Shown: in pieces, positions 44,876 through 58,462 of the stretch | Layout of the letters: every line of letters starts with the position of its first letter | Position numbering within the stretch: position 1 is the stretch's first letter | From: Lyophyllum atratum | Lineage: Eukaryota > Basidiomycota > Agaricomycetes > Agaricales > Lyophyllaceae | Assembly: GCA_014905825.1 (NCBI GenBank) | Contig: JACGCN010000003.1 | Span: 868,001 to 932,000, forward strand | Direction: 5' to 3' | Length of the DNA: 64,000 bases | The notes under the pieces: generated by a model | The model's input: only the letters and a program-made list of their open reading frames with translations | What the model was told of the DNA's origin: nothing | Database searches by the model: none | Translations under genes and position numbers: made by a program

Positions 44876-47738
44876 GGTTGCAGGAGAGGAAGCTGCAGTG
44901 ACCACCTGAGAATGTTGGAGAAACTCAGGGTCAAAGCTCGGTGTTTATTACGAGATCCCAGATGTGATTGACGCCGAGCAAAGATAAACCAACAATACCA
45001 CGACTGGGGTGGTTAATAAGAGGCAGGAGCTCGCTATGACGAACAGCGAACAACTGGGTTGTGGTCGAGCAAGAAGGATTGATCGTGGTAATTTTTAGCC
45101 TTGCTATCATTTGTGCTTGTCCGTGACCACTGACGACACAACACGCCCTCTACATACCTACACAGACATATTCCTCATATCCTACCACAATTCATCCGGG
45201 AACCCCCCCGATTATACGCTCTTGCACGAGTCTGACTCCCCACATCCTCCCTAGCTGAGGTTTCCGCCAATCGCGACTAATTGAACTATCAGCCATCAGT
45301 CCAGATGTCATGCTCTACATACGTGGACCATCATTTTCTGAGGGTCTGTTGTATGTTCTGGGCCTTGATACTCAAGCTGGGATCGGTCACCAATGTTCAA
45401 CACCACCACGCAGCTGCCAATTGCATGCTCGACGTTTCGGGGTAGTCGGGGGCCAGTTGCGGATTTCCGTTACCCCACGGCGCTATCACATCCGAAACAT
45501 TTGGCGGATCTCGTCTTCCCTGAGCTACGGCGTAGCCCGTTCGACTTCTAGCCAGCTTCGACAAGATGCAACAGGATGCGACTGCTCCACATTTATGGAC
45601 GCCAGCCCCAATGTGAGCTTACCAGTTTTAGACACCAATCTTCACCGCTTCAATGCACCGAAAGGCTTGATGGTCGTCAAGAGTATATCGCGGCAAGTTT
45701 CTCCTCATTAAGCAACCCTGGCTGCTGACTCGATTTGTTCAATTTACGAAGATTGGTGGGGACGCGATCTCGCCAGATTCATTATCCTTCTTGGCCCAGC
45801 GTGCTATGGAACACTTGTACCGAAGGTGCATATTCAGGATGACATTGCCTCCCGGCCCTCGCCGCCTTCACAAGTTATTGTGATGGCCCCAACATCAAGA
45901 CAACATATTGGGATCGACTAAAACATCACAAAGCCCCATCTGTCGTCTAATAGCAATCTCATAGTCTATTGCCATCAGTTGACTTTGGACGCAGTTTTCG
46001 TCATTCCGGACCACACCAATAAGATCCAGCGATAGCTGAAACTCGGCATGTCTTGATCATGCCATACGCACAGTGCCTGACCTGGCTTCAATGCCTCAGG
46101 GAAGAATGTTGGGCGCTATAGTCTTAGAGATCGGTCTTAGGTGCAACATTGCTTGGGGCCCGTCGTTCGCGGGAGGGCCGATCGGTTTTCGAGAGTTTGA
46201 GAAGTAAGCACCACTCTGTTCCGAGCTTCTTTCTAGCATGGCCGCTCGGTTGTGCGACTTGGAGGTTTCAGGGTTCCCATTAAGCCCCGACGAGCGCAGC
46301 AAGGCTTATTTCTACTTTCTTTTCGTCATTACCTCTCATCCTCATCGACTTGCCGGACGCCGTTCCCTTCCTGATATGACTGCGAATCACTGGATTTCAG
46401 CGTTTCTCCATCAAGGCTAGCTGGTTCAGCACCGTCTCTCCATATCCCATGCTCTGCGTCACTCGTCACTCTTAGCAAATTCACGACACAAAATTCTTCG
46501 GCTTCGGCCCGCATCGGGTAGTCGGGCGGCCAATGCCTTGTCCATCAGAGTGGCAGTGAGGGTCCCATCGCTGCCCTGTTGATACGTTCTTGGATCCCTC
46601 CCACCGTGCTACTGACCTTTTCTGTCTTTGGAAGCATGTCACCACTTCATCATGCTGGAAAGTCGGGCCTGCAAAATTCAAACAGGACCTTTCATGATCG
46701 CCATTCGTGCAGGAACACCAGGAGACTTGACTGAGATTTGTAGACCAGCCACTCTCCTTGCTGCTTTCAACCCTCCGAAAATTCTACGAGGAAGAAGAGC
46801 GGCCGCCCAACAGAAGTATATGGGATACCTATAACTCTGGTAAGCTAACACCGATTACCAGCCCAAGCCTAGGCGCGTATACCTTGGCGATTATCACGGA
46901 CGATATCCAATCTTCCCGATGGCCATTCGTTGGAGGAAACCCTCGACCAGAGCATGGATGATCGTGATGATCGTTCCGTGTAGAGTATCTCACAGTCTTC
47001 CCGTCACCTCACAGAATGCACATACACCGGGTGCTGGAGTGTTTGAGAGTTGGAGTAGCAACTTTCGACCATGCCGTTGGTGTTACCTTGCCGCACATCA
47101 CCGTGTTTCACTTTACGATGCACCTCAGTCAGCAAGTAGGACAGGACCACGGATCTTATCAACACTCATTATCGTGCCAAAGGAGCCCTTCGGATGTGAC
47201 GTGTAGCTAAGCTGCGTTATCGTATCTTCGCCTGTGTAATCGAGATAGAATGAAGCAGCGGCGGTTGTAATATGATGTGCGCCCACCTTCGCAAATATAC
47301 GAACCATGGAAGGCGGTCCTTATCGTTATCATTAACAATAAGTGTTATCAACCATTCATCGACGTTTCAAGAATAGCTAGGACGGTAGAGCAGCCTAGAG
47401 CTACGAGACGTCCACGATGTACCTAGCGATGTCGTTGTCACGTCACTACTCTCCCCGGCGTTCGGTCATCCCTCAAACCATAGGTCGCTAACAAGTGCTG
47501 TAAGAATAGTAGAACTACTTGGAGTCTTGGGACATCCAATGGAAAATTTCCTGTAAAGCCAACGGAGGTAAAATACGCGCAAGAATTTTTATGTCCTGAT
47601 GAAGTTTCCTTTTGAGGGACGGAGGTCCGACCGAGCTTAAGTTGAATACCGTCATGTTTCCGAGAGCTCCTATACATATTATCAACGCTTAAGTGGAACA
47701 AGGAGCTCCCCATCCTTCCATTTCAACCACCAACATAG
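44876..47738. other. 2.9 kb stretch without a recognised gene
   Basis: Divergent spacer between the RhoGAP and serine dehydratase genes. Frames such as 45310-45711 have no recognisable motif and no good splice context. Upstream regions of both genes must lie here. Confidence 0.45.
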
Positions 47739-50700
47739 ATGCCCCCTCGATTGCTGGCTCTTGCAGGAGCGCCCCTTAGGTCTCGTCTCAACCCATGGCA
47801 TCTTCGCAGCCGCCTTCCGTCATCCGTCCTATCAAGAAAATACAGCAAACTCGCGCTAAAGCTCAAACCACGAGAGGATGAACACAACGATAGTCCTCCT
47901 CTGCAACTCCCAGAGCATGCTGTCATATCAACGTTCGACCTCTTCAGCATTGGCGGTATGTTTGACGTCCAGCACGGTCCCTCGCATTGTTCAAGCTTAA
48001 CATCGGTCGTACTATAGTTGGGCCCTCGTCTTCTCACACTGTCGGCCCAATGCGTGCAGGAAGGATCTTCATTACAGACTTGGAGGAGCTGAAATTGTTG
48101 GAAGAGGTGTGTTGCATGATGATGATGTCAATTTTTTTTCAGAACGGATCCTAACAAACGTGACAGGTTAGGACCGTTAAAGTTACCCTGTGAGTAGATA
48201 TCCCCATTTATCACACCCTAGCCCTTCTGAAATTCGTGTCCCAATGTCTTTAGATATGGCTCTCTGGCAGCAACAGGTATGACTCACTTTCTGCATCATC
48301 ACGCTCATACCTTATTTTCGTCTTTCTAGGCAGAGGGTATGGATTTGGAAATGGGAAACTAAACTTCACTTAACTCAACGTGATTACCTCTTTTAGGCAT
48401 CACACCCCGCAGGCGGTCCTACTGGGACTGGAAGGTATAGGACACACCTCATACATAGTCCACGGAGTACTTGACGTCATCTCACATAGGGTCCGACCCA
48501 GAAACCATCGATACGGGCACCATTCCAACTCGCTATGAGGCTATCCTTGCCAATAAGACCCTCCTTCTTGGCGGTAAGCACCGCGTCGTGTATAACATAG
48601 AACGCGACATGGTCTGGCACTGGGACCGAGTGCTGAAAACGCACCCCAACGGAATGCGCTTCAGCTGTTTCGGCGAAGAGGGTGAACTGTTGGCTACTAA
48701 TGAGTATTTCAGTGTCGGGGGCGGGTTCGTTGTGAACGAAAAAACTAAAGGTGCGTCCGAGTAATGGTCGGGAGTTTGTTATTGACATCAAATATTATTG
48801 TCAAATCGCGCGTTAGTCGATGAAAACATGTTTTACAAGGGAATTGACAAGCGAACTGTTCATGAATCGAGACTTAATCAGAGCCATTCATTCTCTGATC
48901 CTACAAACGATGGCACCCCTTCCTCGCCCCAGACGGCTTCTTCGTCGACAGATGTTAGTGGAGATAAACCGGGTTCTGGCCACCCACCATATCCTTTTTC
49001 CTCGGGAGATTCTCTTTTGGCGTTGACCAAGAAGCACAATGTCCGTAAAGACATCTTGTCATTGGCGGTCTATTATTGACGCGTCGTGGTGGAGATTAGA
49101 TGACGATAGCGCAGATTGTCCATGACAATGAAGTGGGCTTAATTTCGGATTTCCAAGTCTTTTAATGACCTTATGTCACAGAAATCTTTTGGTTATACCG
49201 ATGAGGACATTCACAAGAAGGCACGTTATACTCCGCGAGCTTGATATCTCTCCGCCTCTGATGTTCCCATCCCGGCGTCCCTTAGATCATGAAAATATGG
49301 AGTGTCATGGACGAGTGCATTCATACAGGAGTGTCCACGTCCGAAACCACGCTCCCCGGACGCTTAGGTCTGAGGCGGCGTGCTCCTATGCTCTATAGGC
49401 GACTCATGCGAGGGTAGGTGTCCACGATGTACTTCACCTGACCCGCTGACAGAATCCTTTTTATCTACATAGGTTATATCCCGGTATGACCGCTCCCAAT
49501 CTCCCACGCATTGAGTCAGGATCGAAGACAGCCGCATATATCGCTTCCCCTGATACCGTGGAGGATGCTCAACCTGGCGCAGAAGGTGGGCCGCACCACA
49601 GGCGCCTTCGAAACAGGGTCAGGATGTCTGGCTCGCGTCCACCCAGAGTTGTAGGATCCTTTGATCATCCCGTCCTGCCCATGCCTCCTGTAAGCCAGCT
49701 TTCCAGATCAGCGTAAAAATGGGGGCTGAATCGTGTTATCCACGAAGAGGAAAACTGACATTCCCGCCGTGGATTTCTTGTCTTGCTATGCTATAGCCGT
49801 TAACGAGGTGAATGCATCAGGTGGGCGGATCGTCACATCTCCGACGAATGGCGCAGCAGGCGTTATACCGGCTGTGTTGAAATATATTATCGAGGTAAAT
49901 GTTCCCTACTGGAATTCAAGCTGTCGGCGTCTGGATCTTGAGATCCTTTAGTTTGTTAGCGATGACCCAGAGAAGAGCATCGAGACGTTCTTGTTAACCG
50001 CGTCGGTAAATCATCACCTTCATTTGCTTTGCGCTTGTTCGACGGGCTGAAGCTATACCTTTCCCGCGTAGGCTGTTGGCATGCTGTTCAAACGAGGTAG
50101 TACGATATCGGCAGCTGAAGGTGGTTGTCAAGCTGAAGTTGGAGGTGCGTAACCCCTTTAGTTTGAGCCATTTACTAGTGCTCAATTGGACCATCAGTCG
50201 CGTGTTCGATGGCAAGTGCGGGATTTGCAGCGTGTATGGGAGGTGAGAAGAATCTCATCAGCTTTCAATACAACACCTTAAGCTTCTTGATCTGACCCTT
50301 TGGTGATGCAGCTTCCCCAGAAACCGTACTCCAGGTAATGTCCATTGATGATTTGATCGAGCCAACGCTCATGCTAGGCTACACTTCCACAGGCTGCGGA
50401 GATTGGCATTGGTAATGGCATTCTTTTCCGCTATGATTTCTGATGTCGAACTGACCTTCTGCTATCAGAACACAACTTGGGTCTGACCTGCGATCCAATT
50501 GATGGACTTGTTCAAGTCCCCTGCATCGTACGTCTATCTCCACTTTGTGCCCGCAGAATTCTTAACCTTCGATCCCCCTGAACACAGGAGCGAAACAGTT
50601 TGGGAGGTAAGTTTTTCGGGTCCTGTTATCGGCTGCTCGTTCAAGGCTTGCCTATAGCCGTCAAAGCCGTTACGGCGGCGCAACTTTCGATGGCCAGTGA

Positions 50701-51013
50701 TGGAGTATATAGCGTAACCCTGGACGAAGCCATCGAAGCAATGCGACTGACTGCTGCGGATATGAGCGTTAAGTACAAGGAGACCAGTCTCTCGGTACGT
50801 GCATAGTCCCCTGTTAGACCCGCGACTTGCTGAGGTTGCGGTGGCTTGTGGCGCTTTCTAGGGTCTCGCGGTAAGCTTGGGCTTTGATGTGCTAATGGTA
50901 CAACTTTACTGACCAAAGTCTTGCAGACCGCCGTTAGGATACCACTTTCTGTTCCTGCTTGGTGCGTATGCTGCATTGTACGCAATTGATGTTATTAACT
51001 TGAGAGCAGTTGA
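47739..51013 (+). CDS. Iron-sulfur L-serine dehydratase (L-serine ammonia-lyase)
   Basis: Deaminates L-serine to pyruvate with a [4Fe-4S] cluster, not PLP. The N-terminus ([20 protein letters not shown], Arg-rich, no acidic residues) looks like a mitochondrial presequence. The beta domain has FDLFSIG joined to [18 protein letters not shown]; the catalytic alpha domain has [37 protein letters not shown] and [18 protein letters not shown]. The Cys of GCQ, TCD and PCI are spaced 42 and 11 residues, as the cluster ligands. I count about 24 exons, many tiny: 23 nt (48167-48189), 23 nt (48254-48276), 7 nt (48330-48336), 19-23 nt around 50313-50600, and 9 nt (50862-50870). The intron at 49221-49285 seems GC-AG. 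Splicing 50962-51009 gives SVPAC and stop at 51013; without it the end reads PAWCVCC... to 50989. Confidence 0.9.
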
Positions 51014-51864
51014 ACTGCGGACTTGGTTTGATATTAGAGAGTATGGAATCGCGTTCTGATCATGACCTTTATCGTAATATACACACAACCAGTATTCCCG
51101 AACATTTAATTGTCGTAAATTATTAGTCAGTACTACATCGTCGGCTCCCATAGAATGTGCTACCTTAGATACCTCCACGACGTCTGGCGCAATTTTCATC
51201 TGTGTATACACCACATTTCGTCGTCATTGAGACCGATTTGGCCTTGGGCGTACCCCTTGCACAAATGGAAAAGACTGCAGGTGTGTCGCAAAGGCGTTGA
51301 GCACTTGCTACGCATAGGGACGCATACAGCAACGCAATTCGTCGTTGGGGCCGACAGCATTATTTATGTCTGCTCATGCTACTAGCCAAGTCGTGGGTGC
51401 CACCGGTGCGATTGTGGAATATTCCCCTATATCGTCCGGGTGTAGTAAATCACAAAGATTAATCCAAGATACGTTTGGCAGATTTCGCATATGACGTGAA
51501 GACTTTGTGGAGGCTTGACACACATTGTACCGATTATTTTCACTCGCCATCGAAAAGAGAACGGTGCACTATTCCCTGAAAGGTGGGCGCAAGGGTGAGT
51601 TATGCTGGCAGCCTGGATACTCGTGGACAGTCGAAATCATCAATGCATAGTAATTGGGAGTGTAAAACAAAGAAAATATGGCACCAAAGGCTTGACAGGA
51701 GTTCCTCCACGACAATCCTTGTGGTTGAGTGATGAAAGTGATTGACTCTGCCAAAGATATTGTCAGAAATGTCATCAAGGGAACTAGACAACAAGAGTAA
51801 ATAATATCCGCTTTCCCATTTCCCCCTACCGTCCCGACGTTCAGTTGAAGCCGTCACCTCCACC
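51014..51864. other. Clathrin upstream region
   Basis: 851 bases; no gene recognised. Should hold the 3' UTR of the dehydratase gene and the clathrin promoter and leader. Confidence 0.5.
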
Positions 51865-54800
51865 ATGGCCGCAGTAGACACTTCAAAACCCATAGCCTTC
51901 TGCGAGCATCTGCAGCTCTCGAGTCTTGGCGTCCAACCCGCGTCAATTTCGTTCCAGGTATGTTGACGCGGCCACTCTTGCTGGCGTGGTACTGACCAAC
52001 CTTACAGGTTTGTCCGCAGCAGATGCTAAAGCGCAACACTAGCAGCTAATATACGCTCTTTTTACAGACTCTAACTCTTGAATCCGACCATTTCATCTGT
52101 GTACGAGAAAAGGTCAATGAGCAGAACCAGGTTGTCATAATCGACCTCGCGGACGCCAACCAAGTTCTCCGGCGTCCAATCTCTGCTGACTCTGCCATCA
52201 TGCACCCACGGAAGAAGATCCTAGCCCTCAAAGGCACGTCATGTCGTACATTCTGTCGTTCTAGTATAGAGTTGACTTTGTATTGATTAACAGCTGTCCG
52301 GACGCTCCAAATCTTCAACATTGAAGCCAAGGAAAAGGTCAAGTCGCATGTGAACAACGAGGACATCGTCTTCTGGAAGTGGGTCTCGGACACTACTATC
52401 GGCATGGTCACTGAGACGGCTGTCTATCACTGGACCCTCTCCGACGCAACGTCTCCTCCGCAGAAGATCTTTGATCGCCATCCAACGCTAGCTGGTGCCC
52501 AAATCATCAACTACCGTGTCACACCCGACGAGAAGTGGCTGGTCCTCATCGGTATCTCGGGGAATTCCACCAATCCCTCAGCATTCAAGGTCAAGGGTTC
52601 GATGCAACTCTACAGCCGAGACCGTGGTGTTAGTCAACCTATCGAGGGTCATGCAGCATCCTTTGCCGAGATCAAGCAGGATGGGCACCAAAAGCCGACG
52701 AAACTCTTCAGTTTTGCCGTAAGAACCGCTACTGGTGCCAAGGTCCGTTTTCCCAAATCTGGGGCTGTTGGCGACATTAATAATCGTCTCTTCATAGCTG
52801 CATGTTGTGGAGATTGATCATACCGCGCCAGATCCACCATTCGTCAAGAAAGCCGTCGATGTCTACTTCCCACCTGAAGCAACAAACGACTTCCCGGTTG
52901 CGATGCAGGTGTCTAAGAAGCATGGTATCATCTATCTGGTCACCAAGTACGGCTTCATCCATCTCTACGACCTCGAGTCCGGCGCCTGTGTTTACATGAA
53001 CCGTATCTCGGGTGAAACGATTTTCGTAACCGCGGAGCATGAAGCGACGAATGGTATCATCGGTGTTAACAAGAAGGGTCAAGTCTTGAGCGTAAACGTC
53101 GACGAGCAAACAATCATTCCGTATATTTTGACGACCCTCAACAATACGGACCTTGCGTTCAAATTGGCCAGTCGTGCCAATCTTCCTGGAGCTGACGACC
53201 TCTACGTCCAGCAGTATCAGCAACTGTTCCAGACTGGCCAGTACGGAGAGGCTGCTAAGATCGCTGCGAATTCACCAAGGGTGAGAACTACTCATTTCGT
53301 TTGCTGACGTCCTGCCTGACCGAATCCCTGACAGGGTATTCTTCGTACTGTTGCAGTTATCGAATCGTTCAAGCAAGCACCCACACCACCTGGCGGCCTG
53401 TCTCCCATCCTCCAGTACTTTGGTATTCTGTTGGAAAAAGGCGAGCTCAACCATCTCGAGTCCGTCGAGCTTGCGCGTCCCGTGCTCCAACAAGGCAGGA
53501 AACAGTTGTTGGAGAAATGGCTCAAAGAGAACAAGGTAATATTTTTCCGAGCCAGTGTGAACACCACTAACCTTTGGTTATGCAGCTTACGTGCAGTGAA
53601 GAGCTTGGCGACATCGTGCGCCTCCATGACATGACCCTTGCCCTGAGCGTCTACCTCCGCGCCAGTGTTCCCAACAAGGTCATTGCATGCTTTGCCGAGA
53701 CCGGCCAGACGGACAAGATCGTACTGTACTCCAAGAAGGTGGGATACCAGCCTGACTATGTTGCGTTGCTGCAACATATCATGCGCACGAACCCCGAGAA
53801 GGGTGCGGAGTTTGCGACCCAACTTGCCAACGACGAGTCCGGGCCACTGGTCGACGTTGAGCGGGTATGTATTTCGCCTTGCATAAGCTGCGAGTGTCCG
53901 TCTTACGGTATATCTCCCTTAGGTTGTTGATATCTTCATGTCTCAAAACATGATTCAACCTGCGACCTCATTCCTACTTGATGCTCTCAAGGACAACAAA
54001 CCCGAGCAAGGACCTCTGCAAACACGCTTGTTGGAGATGAACTTGGTCCACGCACCTCAAGTCGCTGATGCAATCCTCGGGAATGAGATGTTTACACATT
54101 ATGACCGACCAAGGATTGCGAACCTTTGCGAAAAGGCTGGTTTATTGCAACGCGTGAGTCTCTTTCCGTGCACATGTAAGCTACTATGTCTGACAAAATC
54201 TCTAGGCCCTCGAGCACTACGAAGATCTGGCTGACATCAAACGCGCCATTGTGCACACCACCACCCTGCAAGCTGATGTGAATTCCCCTTACAATCCCCT
54301 TTGTTGATTTACTTACCAAACCTTTCAGTGGCTGGTCAACTACTTCAGCCGCCTGACAACTGAGCAGTCAATGGCGTGCTTGAATGAGATGCTTCGTGTT
54401 AACATCCGCCAAAACCTCCAAGTCGTCATCCAGATTGCCACCAAGTATTCTGACATCCTAGGTCCAGTCAAGCTCATTGAGATGTTCGAGAGCTTCAAGA
54501 GCTTTGAGGGTATGTCATTCTCCCGTTTGAATATTAATACCGACATAACTTATGGATTCCGTAGGCTTGTACTATTATTTGGGCTCTGTTGTCAATCTCA
54601 GTGAGGACCCCGAGGTGCATTTCAAGTACATCCAGGCCGCTACCCGAACAGGCCAGATTCGCGAGGTGGAACGTATCTGTCGGGAGAGTAACTTCTATAA
54701 CCCGGAGAAGGTCAAGAACTTCCTCAAGGAGGCCAAACTCGCCGATCAGCTTCCTCTCATCATTGTTTGCGATCGGTTCGATTTCGTGCACGATCTCGTT

Positions 54801-57800
54801 CTATACCTCTACCAGAATGGCCTCACCAAGTTCATCGAGGTCTATGTCCAGCGTGTCAATTCTGTCCGCACTCCTCAGGTCATCGGTGGCCTTCTCGATG
54901 TTGATTGCGACGAGACGACTATCAAGGGATTGCTCGCTTCGGTGACTGGAAACTTCCCTATCGACGAGTTGGTACACGAGGTCGAGCAGCGGAACCGCCT
55001 CAAATTGATTCTTCCCTGGCTCGAGGCCCGCGTCCAGTCTGGGAGCCAGGATACAGCCGTCTTCAATGCGCTCGCGAAGATCTACATTGACAGCAACAAC
55101 AACCCAGAGCAGTTCCTCAAGGAGAACAATGTCAGTCATCTTTGTTGTTGCATGTTACGATTCATCTGAAAATCAAACGTGGCATTCTAGCTTTATGAAC
55201 CCCTCGTCGTCGGTAAATTTTGCGAAGCACGCGACCCATACCTGGCGTACATTGCCTATGCGAAGGGCCTTTGTGACGATGAGCTCATTGCTATCACCAA
55301 CGACAATTCCATGTTCAAGCAGCAGGCTCGGTACCTGGTTAAACGCCGTCAGCCTGACCTCTGGGCTCAGGTCCTTGTGCACGACAATGTCCACCGCCGA
55401 CAGCTCATTGACCAGGTCAGTTTATTTTCCCACTCCTGACTCGTAGTCTATCATTAACACCGCATCTAGATTGTTGCGACTGCCCTTCCGGAATGCACAG
55501 ACCCCGACGATGTTTCCATCACCGTCAAGTCATTCCTCCAAGCGGATCTTCCTATCGAGCTGATCGAGCTCCTCGAGAAGATCATCATCGAGCCTTCGCC
55601 CTTCAGCGATAACAAGAACCTCCAGAACTTGTTGTTGCTGACTGCTATTCGCGCTGATAAAGGAAAGGTCGTGGGGTACATCAACAAGCTCCAGAACTAC
55701 GATGCGGGGGAGATTGCCAAGATTGCGACTGACCATGGACTGTATGAGGAGGCTTTGACCATCTACAAGAAATACGATCAATTTGCGATGGCCATCAATG
55801 TTCTGGTGGAGCACATCGTTTCGATCGACCGTGGTCTTGACTTCGCCAACAAAGTCAATAGGCCGGAGGTGTGGAGCAGGCTCGCCAAAGCTCAGCTTGA
55901 CGGTCTTCGCATCAAGGATTCCATTGGTGAGTACGACTCACATCCGTTGCTGGTATATACTGACAATATGATCAAGATTCATACATCAAGGCTGAAGACC
56001 CCTCCAACTTCGCGGAGGTCATCGAGATCTCGAATCACGCCGGGAAGCACGATGATCTCGTCAGGTTCCTCCAGATGGCTCGCAAGACTCTTCGGGAACC
56101 CAAAATCGACACGGAATTGGCCTATGCATATGCTAAGACCGACCGCCTCCACGATATGGAGGATTTCCTGGGTATGACGAATGTCGCAGACATTCTGGAG
56201 GTTGGAGAGAAGTGCTTCGAGGACGAGCTCTACCAAGCTGCGAAGCTGCTGTTCACCAGCATATCCAACTGGGCTCGCCTCGCCACGACGTTAATTTACC
56301 TTGGCGAGAACCAGGCTGCTGTTGAAAGCGCCAGGAAAGCCGGCAACACCCAGTGAGTATCACAATCATTGTCTAGCTGCAAGACATCTAATTTGATTAT
56401 TAGGGTTTGGAAGCAGGTTCATGCTGCTTGTATCGAGAAGTCTGAGTTCCGCTTGGCTCAAATCTGTGGTCTCAACATCATCGTCCATGCTGTACGTCCA
56501 TTTCAGCATATGAACTAACTGCCCGGCCGGTGTCTCATAGTTATTTCAGGAGGAACTCAATGCATTGATCCAAATGTACGAGCGTCGTGGACATTTTGAA
56601 GAGGTCGTCGGGTTGCTGGAGGCTGGATTGAGTTTGGAACGTGCCCACATGGGTATTTTCACGGAGCTATCGATCCTGTTGAGCAAATACAAGCCAGCTA
56701 AACGTGGGTGATACCTAACGACAATGAATAATGCTAACCTATCATCCCTAGTCATGGAACATCTTAAACTCTTCGTCGCTCGTATCAACATTCCCAAGGT
56801 ACTTTATTCTTTACTTTTCACCAAGTCATTGACTGACTTTACTAGGTCATCAAAGCGACTGAGAAAGCACATCTCTGGCCTGAACTGGTGTTCTTGTATA
56901 TCAAGTACGACGAATTTGTATGTTTCGATTTGGGCGTCTTTTCTACTATGTCACTGATTGTTATATGTAGGACAATGCGGCATTGGCAATGATTGAGCGC
57001 TCTGCGGATGCATGGGAGCACAATCAGTTCAAGGATGTCATCGTCCGCGCTGCCAACGTCGAGATGTGCGCTGATTTCCTGAGTCGTGATCCTTGCTGCC
57101 TATTGACATCAATTCCCAGTTACTATAAGGCCTTGACGTTCTACCTTCAGGAGCAGCCCACACTCCTCACAGATCTCCTCACCGTCCTCATTCCCCGCAT
57201 TGATCACAGCCGTGTCGTGCGCGTCTTCCGCCAGATTGATCACATTCCACTGATCAGGTCATATCTCATCGCGGTGCAACACGTACGTTCTAGTGTCTCT
57301 CCATGTTTGAACATTTATGTATGCCCCGCCTCATTAGCTCAATATTGAAGCCGTGAACGACGCATACAACGACCTTCTCATCGAAGAGGAAGACTACAAA
57401 ACACTGCGCGACTCAATAGACAGCTTCGACAACTTCAACAACATCAGCCTCGCGCAACGTCTAGAGAAGCACCAACTGCTAGAGTTCCGCCGACTTGCTG
57501 CGCATCTCTACAAGGTATGGTAGCCGCCATTTGGTGATTGGCATCCAGTGCTCACAATACTCCAGAAAAACAGCCGCTGGGAAGAGTCAATATCCCTTTC
57601 GAAGCAAGACCGCCTATTCAAGGACGCCATGGTCACTGCAGCAGTCTCCGTTTCAACCGAGGTTGCCGAGGACCTGTTATCATACTTCGTTGACATCGGC
57701 AACAAGGAGTGCTTCGCTGCGCTCCTCTATATCTGCTTCGACCTTCTTCGCTCTGACATTGTGGAGGAGCTGTCTTGGCAGCACGGTTTGAATGACTTCT

Positions 57801-58151
57801 ACATGCCGTACAAGATCCAGGTGCAGCGGACTTTGGTGGACAAGGTACGTCATCCTGGGGTAGGTCATATCAAGAAGACTTCCTGATTGACCTCGAAAAA
57901 TAGTTGTCGCAGCTGGAGAAGGAGGTACGGGAGCGGTCGAAGAAGGACGCACAAAAGGAGCAGGTGGAATCTGAAGCTCCCATTATCAACCCTGGAGGAT
58001 TCGGGAGCACGCTGCTGCTGACGAACGGGTATGTTATCGTTTTAGTTGGTCGTGGGTATCGATACTTATTGCTGGCATCACTAGCTTCCCTGGACAAGCA
58101 CCTCCTATGAATGGTATGCATCCTGCGATGACTGGGTTCGGAGGCTTCTAG
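51865..58151 (+). CDS. CHC1: Clathrin heavy chain
   Basis: Forms the triskelion coat of vesicles at the trans-Golgi, endosomes and plasma membrane. The ATG at 51865 opens [20 protein letters not shown]. An N-terminal beta-propeller follows ([39 protein letters not shown]), the linker, then the long run of clathrin heavy-chain repeats (for example [77 protein letters not shown]) and the trimerisation end. The last residues are Gly/Pro/Met-rich ([20 protein letters not shown]) before TAG 58149-58151. More than 20 exons. The segment 57066-57119 is a 54-nt stop-free intron by homology: removing it gives [13 protein letters not shown]. Full length, about 1,680 residues expected. Confidence 0.97.
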
Positions 58152-58462
58152 TGGCCAACCTCTCTTGATAACTACCTGTAATACCTGACTGCATAATACT
58201 CTGTTTTGACCACGTTTTCTGTTAATGGATGGTTTCTTTTCTCGCCTCATGTTCAAGGCCATGAAGCAAGGTGCTACTGGGTAACAAGAGTGAATTCCGT
58301 CCGGAAGAAATAGAGCGCAGAAGTGCGAGCGTATGCTAGTAAGGTATACATAAATGAGAGATACATGGTATCGGTGCAACGGCCGTAGTCAGAGCGCGGA
58401 ACATATGCAATGGAGGTATGCTGGTGGAGGGAGTCCAGTTCCACCTGGTCCGATAGAGTACA
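58152..58462. other. Convergent 3' regions, clathrin / RHO3
   Basis: 311 bases between two stop codons; no gene recognised. Confidence 0.5.

Noticed and set aside
44876..44905. Upstream start for the Bem3-like protein at 44905
   Set aside because: The codon there is GTG, not ATG; the first ATG is at 44875.
45310..45711. 133-codon plus-strand frame
   Set aside because: No motif, biased composition and no promoter or intron context; likely chance.
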